Part shown: piece after piece, positions 23,247 to 29,889 of the stretch | Layout of the letters: the number at the start of each line of letters is the position of its first letter | Position numbering within the stretch: position 1 is the first letter of the stretch | From: a virus | Reading direction: 5' to 3' (one strand) | IMG/VR virus record: IMGVR_UViG_3300042924_002983 | Coordinates: 1 to 62,982 of that record | Length of the DNA stretch: 62,982 bases | Made by a program: the position numbers and the translations under genes | Notes under the pieces: model-generated | Database searches by the model: none | Seen by the model: the letters and a program-made list of their open reading frames with translations, nothing else | Told to the model about the DNA's origin: nothing

Positions 23247-23661
23247 GTGTCTTGCCGTTGATGAACCTGTCGGTGGCTAGCTCCTGCTCCCACTCTGGGA
23301 GATCAGCGATTGCCAGCCGGATGTGGTCAACGTGATCGAACTCTGGCAGCAGGTCAGCCGCCTCCTCCAGCGTGATGCGGATCTCCCCTGGCTGGCGGGC
23401 TAGCTTCTTAATCGCCTTGTACATGGCGTTGAGTACAGCCCTGGCGAAGTATGCCTTGGGGTAGGGCAGTCTCTTAGGGTCATAGGTTCGGGCAGCTTTG
23501 ACCAGCGCCAGATACCCTTCGCTTTGCAGGTCTTCGACCAGCACAGACCGCTGCCAACCGGGCCGGTTCTGCAGGAAATACTTTGCGAGTATGGCCGCGA
23601 GCGGCATGTACTCAACGACCAGGCGTTGACGCTTGGCTGAGAGCTTCAATCGTTTTGTCAT
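23095..23661 (-). CDS. Sigma-70 family RNA polymerase sigma factor
   Basis: 188 residues. Region 2 is visible at ~41-75 (LVEDLQSEGYLALVKAARTY, DPKRLPYPKAYFARAVLNAM), with the SEG-x-LGL-like helix that contacts core polymerase and the -10 element. Region 4 is at ~119-163 (LPEWEQELATDRFINGKTL, then ESHEISLRAASRRATALAKV), a helix-turn-helix for -35 contact. The protein should redirect host RNA polymerase, most simply to the late operon. It is the most distal gene of the minus-strand middle operon and overlaps the serine recombinase tail to tail. Confidence 0.85.
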   Translation of the reverse strand: MTKRLKLSAKRQRLVVEYMPLAAILAKYFLQNRPGWQRSVLVEDLQSEGYLALVKAARTYDPKRLPYPKAYFARAVLNAMYKAIKKLARQPGEIRITLEEAADLLPEFDHVDHIRLAIADLPEWEQELATDRFINGKTLRALAESHEISLRAASRRATALAKVLAGSLGIQLTLPDAEQLCLSGRSTP

Positions 23662-23839
23662 GCGCGTTCAGACGAACCTCATGTTCCTCAATGGTCTGGC
23701 GCAGTTCGTCTAGCATGCGCGGCAATGACTCCACGCTACTGGCAATGACCGCAACCTTGGCATGCAGGCTGAATGCCCACGGGACTACCGCTGCGGCAAC
23801 CGAAATGCCCAGCATCCACAACTCTGTCTCAGGCGACAT
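23612..23839 (-). CDS. Small membrane-anchored coiled-coil protein
   Basis: 75 residues: a membrane helix at ~8-26 (LWMLGISVAAAVVPWAFSL) followed by a charged heptad helix (SLPRMLDELRQTIEEHEVRL). This shape resembles inner-membrane spanins, Rz-like proteins and small phage anchors. It lies next to other membrane and secreted proteins upstream of the sigma gene. A lysis-accessory role is possible; not proven. Confidence 0.6.
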   Translation of the reverse strand: MSPETELWMLGISVAAAVVPWAFSLHAKVAVIASSVESLPRMLDELRQTIEEHEVRLNAHDKTIEALSQASTPGR

Positions 23840-24068
23840 CTGTTCCCCTCACCATGGCGATTAACATGAGTCCCGCGTACGGGTGTAGCTGCCCTTCCTC
23901 AACGTGGAGTTTGATCATCCGCGTTGCTTTGAAGGCGTCGGCTTCGGGGTATCTGTACATGTGGGTGTGCCCGTTGTATCGGGCTAAGACTTCAAAGCTG
24001 AGTTCGCTTCCAGTCTCAGGTGCTCTAGGCTTGTTGGGTGTTCGCTGAAAATCCATTTGGCTAGCCAT
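23829..24068 (-). CDS. Small protein of unknown function
   Basis: 79 residues taking the ATG at 24068 (MASQMDFQRTPNKPRAPETG); an in-frame extension to 24125 looks non-coding. Core: ELSFEVLARYNGHTHMYRYP, then AFKATRMIKLHVEEGQLHPY. No family recognised. Overlaps both neighbours. Confidence 0.5.
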   Translation of the reverse strand: MASQMDFQRTPNKPRAPETGSELSFEVLARYNGHTHMYRYPEADAFKATRMIKLHVEEGQLHPYAGLMLIAMVRGTDVA

Positions 24069-24298
24069 GCACTGATGAGGTTGATGATGATGGGGAGGAC
24101 GATCAGCAGCAGGACCGATCCGCATTCCTGGTGACGGGCGCGGAACTCACTGCGGATCTGCTTCTTCCATGCGCGCTTGTCGGGATTGGCAGTGGCGATT
24201 GCGATCAGCGCCACCTCCTCGCCGTGCTTGGACATGCGAGCAGCACCAGTCTCTTCCGCACACCGCAATGCTATTTGCTGGGCAAGCATGTCTTGCAT
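23984..24298 (-). CDS. Small protein with one C-terminal membrane helix
   Basis: 104 residues; cytosolic-looking basic helix (KRAWKKQIRSEFRARHQEC), then a membrane segment at ~61-82 (SVLLLIVLPIIINLISAWLA) and a short polar tail. Holin-like size but only one clear membrane helix. Part of the membrane/secreted cluster. The 3' end overlaps the next gene by 85 bases. Confidence 0.55.
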   Translation of the reverse strand: MQDMLAQQIALRCAEETGAARMSKHGEEVALIAIATANPDKRAWKKQIRSEFRARHQECGSVLLLIVLPIIINLISAWLAKWIFSEHPTSLEHLRLEANSALKS

Positions 24299-24522
24299 TC
24301 CTTAGAGGGGACAAGCACAGACTTGGTCTTACATGCGCACCCAGGCGGGCACGCGCAGTCGGTCACATGCCCATCGCCGTGCGTGATCTTGCCGTTCTTG
24401 CACAGCCCGCAGCACTTGGACTTGGGTGCAACGTAGGTGGTGACAACGTACGCTGCCTCCACTGCTACCCGCTCAGGGAATGTGGGCACAGGGAACAGCA
24501 GCGAGAAGATGAGACTGATCAT
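24271..24522 (-). CDS. Secreted Cys-rich small protein
   Basis: 83 residues: signal-peptide-like start (MISLIFSLLFPVPTF), then a Cys-rich domain KCCGLCKNGKITHGDGHVTD, CACPPGCACKT and ECKTCLPSK. Eleven Cys and a HGDGH motif suggest metal binding or disulfides outside the cytosol. ATG overlaps the stop of the papain-like protease gene, so the two are coupled. I recall similar HGDGH/Cys proteins from Planctomycetes; this needs a database check. Confidence 0.55.
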   Translation of the reverse strand: MISLIFSLLFPVPTFPERVAVEAAYVVTTYVAPKSKCCGLCKNGKITHGDGHVTDCACPPGCACKTKSVLVPSKECKTCLPSK

Positions 24523-25466
24523 GTTTGCAGTAGTCCGATGGTGCCGTAGTCGGGCAGCTTCTGAGGGGGGAAGCCATCCACATTGCCGTAGGCGTAGCAG
24601 TCGCCGCCGCGGATGCAGACCTCCCAGTCTTCAGCCTTGGTGACGATCATCCCTGGCACCCACGGTGGCAGGTAGGTTGGCCATTCTTTGGGAGGCTGGT
24701 TCCACGCACCCCAGGAATTCTGGATGAAGAACACATCGAACGGCCAGAACTTGCGAGTGAAGTCCATGCCGACCGTGGCCATCGCGTGCGACCAGCCTCC
24801 TGCCGTGCGCGGATGGATGTGGTCTTTGCTGGGGTGCTGCGACCAAGAGGCGAACTGCCCCGATGCTATCGCGTATCCGTTGAACAAGGCATCGACCGCA
24901 TCGCTCATCCGGGTCAGCTGGCGGATGACACCGACCTTATTGCTGCGGCACAGGGACTTCACTTCTTCCGGCACACCGCCACTGCCCCACCGCGTACCGA
25001 TGCTGCTGTTGTATTTCGCAAGATCAACCGCGTCGTATTTCTTACGCAACAAGAAGCCAGTTTCGTTGACGAACATCGCCGCGCGGGCCGGGGACATGCC
25101 TTCTCCCGCGTGCCCACGCGCACCGTACGTAGGTTCCGTTGCGCTTCGGACGACAAAACTTTCCGGCCGGTTCTCAATGCAGATTTGCGTGGCCCTGGTC
25201 GTATCGATAGCGTTGCGCGAGCAGTGGGAAGTGCAGTCGCCAGTCGTCTGAACCTCAGTGAAAGACAGGGGGTCTAGCTTCTGCGTGTACGCCCACAGAG
25301 CGGCACGCTGGCCTTCCCCGCTGCCCATTGTGTTCGGCTCATAATAAACCGACTGCCTCTGGGATTCACCAAACAGGCCACGCTCACGCGCACTGTCGAT
25401 GTAGCCCTGCAGCCCAGCATCGTACGCCGCTAGCGGCTGGAACACGTTGTCTTTTTCGTCAGCCAC
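24519..25466 (-). CDS. Papain-like (C1) cysteine protease
   Basis: 315 residues with the full papain signature in order: oxyanion Gln73 and catalytic Cys78 in QTTGDCTSHCSRNA, catalytic His227 in GGWSHAMATVG, and Asn250 in FFIQNSWGAWN. Spacing Cys to His (~149) and His to Asn (23) fits the family. No signal peptide or propeptide is visible, so it would be made in active form in the cytosol. Such a protease is very unusual in a phage. It is coupled to the secreted Cys-rich protein and lies two genes away from small membrane proteins; a subtilisin-like protease is 1.2 kb upstream. Lysis, capsid maturation or host-protein cleavage are all possible. Confidence 0.85.
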   Translation of the reverse strand: MADEKDNVFQPLAAYDAGLQGYIDSARERGLFGESQRQSVYYEPNTMGSGEGQRAALWAYTQKLDPLSFTEVQTTGDCTSHCSRNAIDTTRATQICIENRPESFVVRSATEPTYGARGHAGEGMSPARAAMFVNETGFLLRKKYDAVDLAKYNSSIGTRWGSGGVPEEVKSLCRSNKVGVIRQLTRMSDAVDALFNGYAIASGQFASWSQHPSKDHIHPRTAGGWSHAMATVGMDFTRKFWPFDVFFIQNSWGAWNQPPKEWPTYLPPWVPGMIVTKAEDWEVCIRGGDCYAYGNVDGFPPQKLPDYGTIGLLQT

Positions 25467-26112
25467 AGCATGCCTCCTGAGAAGTAGCTCTCAGATAGTT
25501 TGCTGCCATTTCCAAGACAGCAGGATTGTCCTTCGCACTGCCGAGCAGCCGGTTGCACAGGTTGCAGAGTGTGCCTCGCACTACACCAGTAGCGTGGCAG
25601 TGATCGATGTTGCGTTCACTTGCGTTAGAGAAAGCCGCTCCGCATATGTCGCAGGCTTCTACGCTGCACATGTCTCGCACTTCTTCCAATGTCAGTGCAT
25701 AGGTGTGAGCGCGGTTGCGGATGCTTGTGCAGTCCTTGCATTCCTTTCGGATGCCGGACGCTCGCTTGGTTGCGCGAGGGAATTCCGATGCTGGCTTTTC
25801 CGCGCCGCAGTCGCTACAAACCTGGGACACAACAGACACTTCGTAATGCACGGCAGACTTGCGTGCATTTGTGCAGAGCTTGCACTCGCTTTGCAGGCCG
25901 CTGCTCTTGTGCTTTGCTCTGTTGAAATCGCTTGCCGACTTTCGCTGCTTGCAATTTCTGCACGTTTGCTCTGTCACGTTTACGCAAATGTTCTTGGCAG
26001 CCGACTTGTAATTGCGACATCTTTTGCAAGACGGCTGGTAGCCATTGCGGCACGGGCTGTATTCAGTCAGCGGCTTTGTGATGCCGCAGACTGTGCAAGA
26101 CTTCTCACTCAC
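25459..26112 (-). CDS. Endonuclease VII-like nuclease with three zinc-ribbon repeats
   Basis: 217 residues. Three copies of a CxxC...F...SG...CKxC ribbon occur at ~6-33, 50-80 and 99-127 (CTVC/CKRC, CRNC/CKLC, CSDC/CKDC). They are followed by a complete endonuclease VII core: CDICGAAF, NIDHCHATGVVRGTLCNLCN, LGSAKDNPAVLEMAANYL. His of DHCH is the catalytic base. The tandem ribbons are an expansion of the single ribbon seen in the enzyme at 10301-10723. Probable branched-DNA or homing-type nuclease. It overlaps the protease gene by 8 bases. Confidence 0.8.
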   Translation of the reverse strand: MSEKSCTVCGITKPLTEYSPCRNGYQPSCKRCRNYKSAAKNICVNVTEQTCRNCKQRKSASDFNRAKHKSSGLQSECKLCTNARKSAVHYEVSVVSQVCSDCGAEKPASEFPRATKRASGIRKECKDCTSIRNRAHTYALTLEEVRDMCSVEACDICGAAFSNASERNIDHCHATGVVRGTLCNLCNRLLGSAKDNPAVLEMAANYLRATSQEACCG

Positions 26113-26494
26113 TTTGTTTCGCCACCTCCCGGCATGCGGCTGCGATCTGGTTCACTAGCGAGGGGCTAAGTGGTGCATCATCCAGAGGGAACTTGTCGGC
26201 CATCACCTTCTCAACGGCAACGTCCAGGCCAGCGTACTTGCCGCGCATGTCAGCAGCGGCCAGCTTCAGCGTGTTGATGTGCAGCTGCCGCCACATACCC
26301 ACGGTGCTGATGAGGTTGCCGTTGTCCTTCTCGGTCACATCGGCAAGGGACAGGTAGATACCCTTGAGGTGCGAGCGGTCTGATCGGCTGGCCCCGGCCA
26401 TCGCAGTAGCGACTGGGCCTTCGGCTTTCTTGGGAGAGGGGATGAACGTCAGGGCGGCGACAACTATGGCGACGATCACTGGGATGTTCTTCAT
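26105..26494 (-). CDS. Membrane-anchored or secreted protein
   Basis: 129 residues taking MKNIPV at 26494 as start (the in-frame extension is out of character). N-terminal hydrophobic helix IPVIVAIVVAALTFIP acts as signal or anchor. The rest is helical (ISTVGMWRQLHINTLKLAAA; SLVNQIAAACREVAKQ). It overlaps the next membrane protein (ATGA) in the cluster with the two proteases. Unknown function. Confidence 0.55.
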   Translation of the reverse strand: MKNIPVIVAIVVAALTFIPSPKKAEGPVATAMAGASRSDRSHLKGIYLSLADVTEKDNGNLISTVGMWRQLHINTLKLAAADMRGKYAGLDVAVEKVMADKFPLDDAPLSPSLVNQIAAACREVAKQSE

Positions 26495-26712
26495 GCCTTC
26501 ACCTTCAGCAGTGCTTGGAGGAGGGCGTTGCATGCGCTGACGACAGAGGCGTCTTCGCTCGCCTCCTTCACGGCGACGATGGATTCGATCTGCTTCATGA
26601 TCGACGGCTTGCCCTTGTTGCTGACAGGCAGCTTGATTGCATTGAGTGGGAGGTAGGTGAGTACCACTGCAACTGCCACCGCAACGAGGGCGAGAATCTG
26701 TACAGTCGTCAT
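26491..26712 (-). CDS. Small membrane protein
   Basis: 73 residues: membrane helix at ~3-22 (VQILALVAVAVAVVLTYLP), then a helical cytosolic or periplasmic part (IESIVAVKEASEDASVVSAC). It starts inside the subtilase stop (ATGA), so it is coupled to the protease. Similar size to the gene at 26105; they could be partners. Confidence 0.55.
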   Translation of the reverse strand: MTTVQILALVAVAVAVVLTYLPLNAIKLPVSNKGKPSIMKQIESIVAVKEASEDASVVSACNALLQALLKVKA

Positions 26713-27650
26713 AGGATCTTGGCTCCCGGGATAAAGATCGTCACTCCATTAATGTTTGCCTGCATGGAGTAGGTCATCAGCTTGTGCGGATCGACTAGCC
26801 CCCAGCCGTAGACGTTGTCCCGGCCTTGCTCGCCAACGTCCTTGCATGTGGTGGACAGCGCCTTCATCACATCGGCATGGTTCACCGTGCGATCCAGCTT
26901 GTGCTGCGCCGAGATGTACAGCGCCAGTACACCGGAGACGAACGGCGCGGCCATGCTTGTCCCGCTCACCGTGGCGTAGCCATCGGACAACCATGTGCTG
27001 GTGATGTCCTGCCCTGGTGCGGCGACGGCAATCTCTTTCCCACGGCTGGAGAACTCACACGCTGCGCCGTGGCTATCGACTGCGCCAACAGCGACCGTCT
27101 CTTGGTAGGCGGCGGGGTAGTTCACAGACCCACCGTCGTTGCCTGCGGCGCACACCACCACAATGCCAGCAGCGTGAGCTTCACGCAGTGCGCTATGAAC
27201 ACCATCGTCCGTGCGACTGGAACCCAAGGACATGGAGATGATCTGCACCTTGGCTTCGATGGCATGACGCACAGCCTGCGCCACCCACTCGTTGCTTCCC
27301 ATCCCGCTGTGTCCAAGGACTTTGAGGGAGAGGATTCGGGAGGCGGGAGCGATGCCCTTAGCCAGCCCGCCGCGCGCAGCAATGATCCCGCTCACATGCG
27401 TACCGTGCCCAAGCGTGTCATGCGGGTCCGAGTCGGATGTGAAGTTGCGGTAGTCAACCACCGCCTCGTCCAAGGCATGGTGCTTGGCAACGCCACTGTC
27501 GATGACGGCCACCGTCACGCCTTCGCCCTGTGACTTCTGCCACAGAGAGGGGATCCCGTAAGAGCAGACACCCCAGTCCACTCCATGCTGGAGGGCGCGA
27601 GGGGCATCTAGGTTGACCCGATAGGGTGGGAGGTGGACGAACCCGCTCAC
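26709..27650 (-). CDS. Subtilisin-like (S8) serine protease
   Basis: 313 residues with all S8 landmarks: Asp51 in VTVAVIDSGVA, His82 in TLGHGTHVSGI, oxyanion Asn171 in VCAAGNDGG and Ser232 in VSGTSMAAPFVSG. Order and spacing are those of an active peptidase. There is no signal peptide and no propeptide before residue ~40, so it is probably intracellular or released only on lysis. It is translationally coupled to a membrane protein at each side. Phage-encoded subtilases are rare. With the papain-like enzyme it forms a two-protease module. Confidence 0.88.
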   Translation of the reverse strand: MSGFVHLPPYRVNLDAPRALQHGVDWGVCSYGIPSLWQKSQGEGVTVAVIDSGVAKHHALDEAVVDYRNFTSDSDPHDTLGHGTHVSGIIAARGGLAKGIAPASRILSLKVLGHSGMGSNEWVAQAVRHAIEAKVQIISMSLGSSRTDDGVHSALREAHAAGIVVVCAAGNDGGSVNYPAAYQETVAVGAVDSHGAACEFSSRGKEIAVAAPGQDITSTWLSDGYATVSGTSMAAPFVSGVLALYISAQHKLDRTVNHADVMKALSTTCKDVGEQGRDNVYGWGLVDPHKLMTYSMQANINGVTIFIPGAKIL

Positions 27651-28003
27651 TCTGCCTTGCCTGCAGCCAGTGCTTTAAGGATTGAGATGACGATGGGCAG
27701 GATCACATCGATGAGTAGCTTCCAGTCCACGCTCAGGGCGGCGCACTCAGCACCCGCCTCAAAGACCAGGGCTTCGTAGTCCTGCTCTTCGTACTCCGCG
27801 TCATGGAAGCGGTGCGTGGTCAGCGCCTTGGGGCCAACAGCCTGCGCCTCCAAGATCGGGATCAGCACCCGGGCAATCGAATCGACCAGCGCCCACTGCT
27901 CCCCGTAGGGGAGATCCTTGCGCCAAGCCTTGGCGATCTCTACCACCTTGACCAGCGCCGCTTGGTGGGCAAGCAGGAACTTAACTACCTTCAGATTGAC
28001 CAT
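27647..28003 (-). CDS. Small protein with C-terminal membrane helix
   Basis: 118 residues from ATG 28003, preceded by GGGAGAGG. N-terminal helices (VKFLLAHQAALVKVVEIAKAW), acidic middle (EYEEQDYEALVFEAG), then a hydrophobic C-terminal helix (LLIDVILPIVISILKALAAG). A tail-anchored shape, coupled to the subtilase (ATGA). Could anchor the protease or act as a holin-like protein; inference. Confidence 0.55.
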   Translation of the reverse strand: MVNLKVVKFLLAHQAALVKVVEIAKAWRKDLPYGEQWALVDSIARVLIPILEAQAVGPKALTTHRFHDAEYEEQDYEALVFEAGAECAALSVDWKLLIDVILPIVISILKALAAGKAE

Positions 28004-28382
28004 GAGCCTCTCCCGTAGTGTCATTGATTGCGATTGCCACAATGGCGTGGCCCGCGATGTCGGCCAGCGTTTCCCTAATAGCTAGTGTCCGATCTGTGCC
28101 GATCATCCCCCGGAGGCGGCGGCACTTCTCCCCGATCCTGGCCAGCTGGTAGACCCACGGTTCGATACCGTCCTCTGCAACGCCTAGCGCGTTCTCTAGC
28201 GGGCTTTCCTCCGCACACCCGTAGTACCCCCGCTTCCTGCTCAGGAGCCGCCATAGCTCAACGCAGATGGGTAGGTAGGGGTCGTCGGGGGATACGGCCA
28301 GAGCCTCACCAAGTGCGCTCTCGGCAAGCCTTAACGAGTCGGCCGTATTCGGCCCAGAAACTGGGATGGTGGTAGGGGTCAT
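27981..28382 (-). CDS. Helical protein of unknown function
   Basis: 133 residues from ATG 28382 (MTPTTIPVSGPNTADSLRLA). Helical with PYLPICVELWRLLSRKRG and YQLARIGEKCRRLRGMIG, then ALADIAGHAIVAIAI. The C-terminal EKCRRLRGM...IRETLADIAGHAIVA resembles small phage proteins of unknown function. Overlaps the genes on both sides. Confidence 0.55.
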   Translation of the reverse strand: MTPTTIPVSGPNTADSLRLAESALGEALAVSPDDPYLPICVELWRLLSRKRGYYGCAEESPLENALGVAEDGIEPWVYQLARIGEKCRRLRGMIGTDRTLAIRETLADIAGHAIVAIAINDTTGEAHGQSEGS

Positions 28383-28659
28383 CGTTATCAATCTCCTCCT
28401 CGTCCAACAGGAATGCGGTGCGGGCATGCGCCCACTCCTCGCAGAAAGTCTCAACCAGTGCGTCCCGATCCAGGCTGTCCCGCAGAGCGATCACCCCGCG
28501 GTCGGCGTCGTCGCTCAGCAGGAAATACCCCAGGTGATCCGGCATCTGTGCCGCCGACCTGACGCACACTCTGAGCGGGAACGTGCAGGGGAAGCGTTCC
28601 TCTGCCCACCTCTTCAGTTTGCGGGCCAGCGCCCGCCTCCAGCAGGAACTTCGGGGCAT
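28306..28659 (-). CDS. Metallopeptidase-like protein with altered HExxH site
   Basis: 117 residues from ATG 28659, seven bases after GGAG. The helix LVETFCEEWAHARTAF aligns with the HEWAHA zinc-site helix of a phage peptidase-like family; here the first His is Glu. The later HHPSFWAEYGRLVKACR fits the family's C-terminal helix. If the first His is essential, the protein is inactive or uses other ligands (HHP). It overlaps the nuclease gene by 209 bases in another frame. Confidence 0.55.
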   Translation of the reverse strand: MPRSSCWRRALARKLKRWAEERFPCTFPLRVCVRSAAQMPDHLGYFLLSDDADRGVIALRDSLDRDALVETFCEEWAHARTAFLLDEEEIDNDDPYHHPSFWAEYGRLVKACRERTW

Positions 28660-28945
28660 CGGACAACTCCATGATCAGTAGCCAGGGCTGGTTGTTACGC
28701 CGGTGCAGGACGACAGGGCATTTCCCCCGTGCATCCCGGCGGGCTTGCGCCAACCAGTCGTATGGGTTCCCCCGCTCAGTTCGCTTCACCTCAAGATGAA
28801 TGCCCGGGTAGTCACTGATCACATCCGGGGAGTCAGTTCCCCCGGCAAATTGCTGGCCCCGGCGGGCCTTGCCGCCCATCACATGCGCCCAAACTTTGGA
28901 CGCCTCAAGCTCCCCACGGCAACCTTTGGCACGGGACTGGGTCAT
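28451..28945 (-). CDS. Holliday junction resolvase-like PD-(D/E)XK nuclease
   Basis: 164 residues from ATG 28945 (MTQSRAKGCRGELEASKVWA). The nuclease core is GTDSPDVIS (PD with Asp), then IHLEVKRTE (ExK) and a helix DWLAQARRDARGKCPVVLHR, ending with WLLIMELSDAPKFL. These residues bind metal and cut branched DNA. Residues after ~100 (GPQTEEVGRGTLPLHVPAQS and on) are Pro/Arg-rich and overlap the next gene in another frame. The natural end is probably near ~100, the rest a read-through tail after stop loss. Confidence 0.75.
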   Translation of the reverse strand: MTQSRAKGCRGELEASKVWAHVMGGKARRGQQFAGGTDSPDVISDYPGIHLEVKRTERGNPYDWLAQARRDARGKCPVVLHRRNNQPWLLIMELSDAPKFLLEAGAGPQTEEVGRGTLPLHVPAQSVRQVGGTDAGSPGVFPAERRRRPRGDRSAGQPGSGRTG

Positions 28946-29205
28946 TTTTGATACCTCGCCAGAAGGCCGTTGGAGTGGCGGGATTCCACCAGCGTGAGCA
29001 TCGGGAACTGTTCTGTCAGTAGCTTGATGGCATCCATGCCAACCTTCAGCTTGTCGATGGACTTCTCGTTCTGACTGATCCACCGGCCCAGCCTGCCGCC
29101 CATGTTCAAATCGGTGGTGGCACCGGCTGGCTCCCAGTAAATGAGGAACGTGTAGCTGGCAGTGCGGATCATTGTGCCTGTGTTCATGGTGATCTTGCCG
29201 TCCAT
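28942..29205 (-). CDS. Small protein of unknown function
   Basis: 87 residues; a second start (MNTGTM) lies six codons in. SYTFLIYWEPAGATTDLNMG, then SIDKLKVGMDAIKLLTEQFP. Stop overlaps the nuclease start (ATGA). No family recognised. Confidence 0.55.
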   Translation of the reverse strand: MDGKITMNTGTMIRTASYTFLIYWEPAGATTDLNMGGRLGRWISQNEKSIDKLKVGMDAIKLLTEQFPMLTLVESRHSNGLLARYQK

Positions 29206-29582
29206 GAGGTGATGTTCTGCTGGCGTTCGCGGGTGTAGTAATCCGGCAGCGGTTCCGGGTCGTAGCCCAAGTGCTTCTTGTGCTTTAGAGATGCAAGAAA
29301 CGCTGGGTCATAGTTATCTGGGTCGCACTCTTCTTTAACGCCTAGAAGTATACGCTTGTCCAGGTCAGGGCGTCCACTGTAAATCTTGCCGCCGTGGTAC
29401 ACGCCATGGCAGTGCGAGCAGAGGCGCAGGTAATTGCGGATGTCATGCTTGCGACCGGCACCACCAATGATGTGGTGAACCTCCAGGCTGCGGCGACCGT
29501 CAGACTCAGGCCACCAGCACACGGCACAGCAGCGGTGCAGTTCAACCCACGCTAGCAATTCCTTTTGCTCAGCCTTATTCAT
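29184..29582 (-). CDS. HNH endonuclease
   Basis: 132 residues from ATG 29582 (MNKAEQKELLAWVELHRCCA). HNH core: CAVCWWPES, SLEVHHIIGGAGRKHDIRNY, LRLCSHCHGVYHG. Two CxxC pairs bind structural zinc; VHHI, N and HCHGVYH supply the beta-beta-alpha metal site. Stand-alone HNH proteins in phages are homing or packaging nucleases. Its position among DNA-repair-like genes is compatible with either. Confidence 0.82.
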   Translation of the reverse strand: MNKAEQKELLAWVELHRCCAVCWWPESDGRRSLEVHHIIGGAGRKHDIRNYLRLCSHCHGVYHGGKIYSGRPDLDKRILLGVKEECDPDNYDPAFLASLKHKKHLGYDPEPLPDYYTRERQQNITSWTARSP

Positions 29583-29853
29583 TCCGCAGAGTATAAGGCT
29601 GTGCATCTGCCAGCGCAACCGACTCTCGGATCCACAATTCCATGTCGTATCTCTCTGGATGGCACAAGGAACACAACTGTGTCATCGGTTCCGCTGTGAC
29701 TTTGTAGGTCTTCTGGCTTTGCACAAGGCTCGTAGCCCACATGCGGCACACCGTATCCTCTCCGGTCCACAGATGGGACTTGCCATTCACGGACCCAAGA
29801 CTGTTACACCGGACCAAGAATCCCTTTCGCTTCGGCAGACTACGCTTATCCAT
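29575..29853 (-). CDS. Small protein with paired cysteines
   Basis: 92 residues from ATG 29853 (MDKRSLPKRKGFLVRCNSLG). GEDTVCRMWATSLVQSQKTY and TQLCSLCHPE resemble a phage family with a GDTxCRM(W)ST pattern and a C-terminal CxxC. Probable small zinc protein. Overlaps the HNH start. Confidence 0.55.
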   Translation of the reverse strand: MDKRSLPKRKGFLVRCNSLGSVNGKSHLWTGEDTVCRMWATSLVQSQKTYKVTAEPMTQLCSLCHPERYDMELWIRESVALADAQPYTLRNE

Positions 29854-29889
29854 ATAACCCCCTGTCTGTTTCGGTACGGAAAACTGCAC

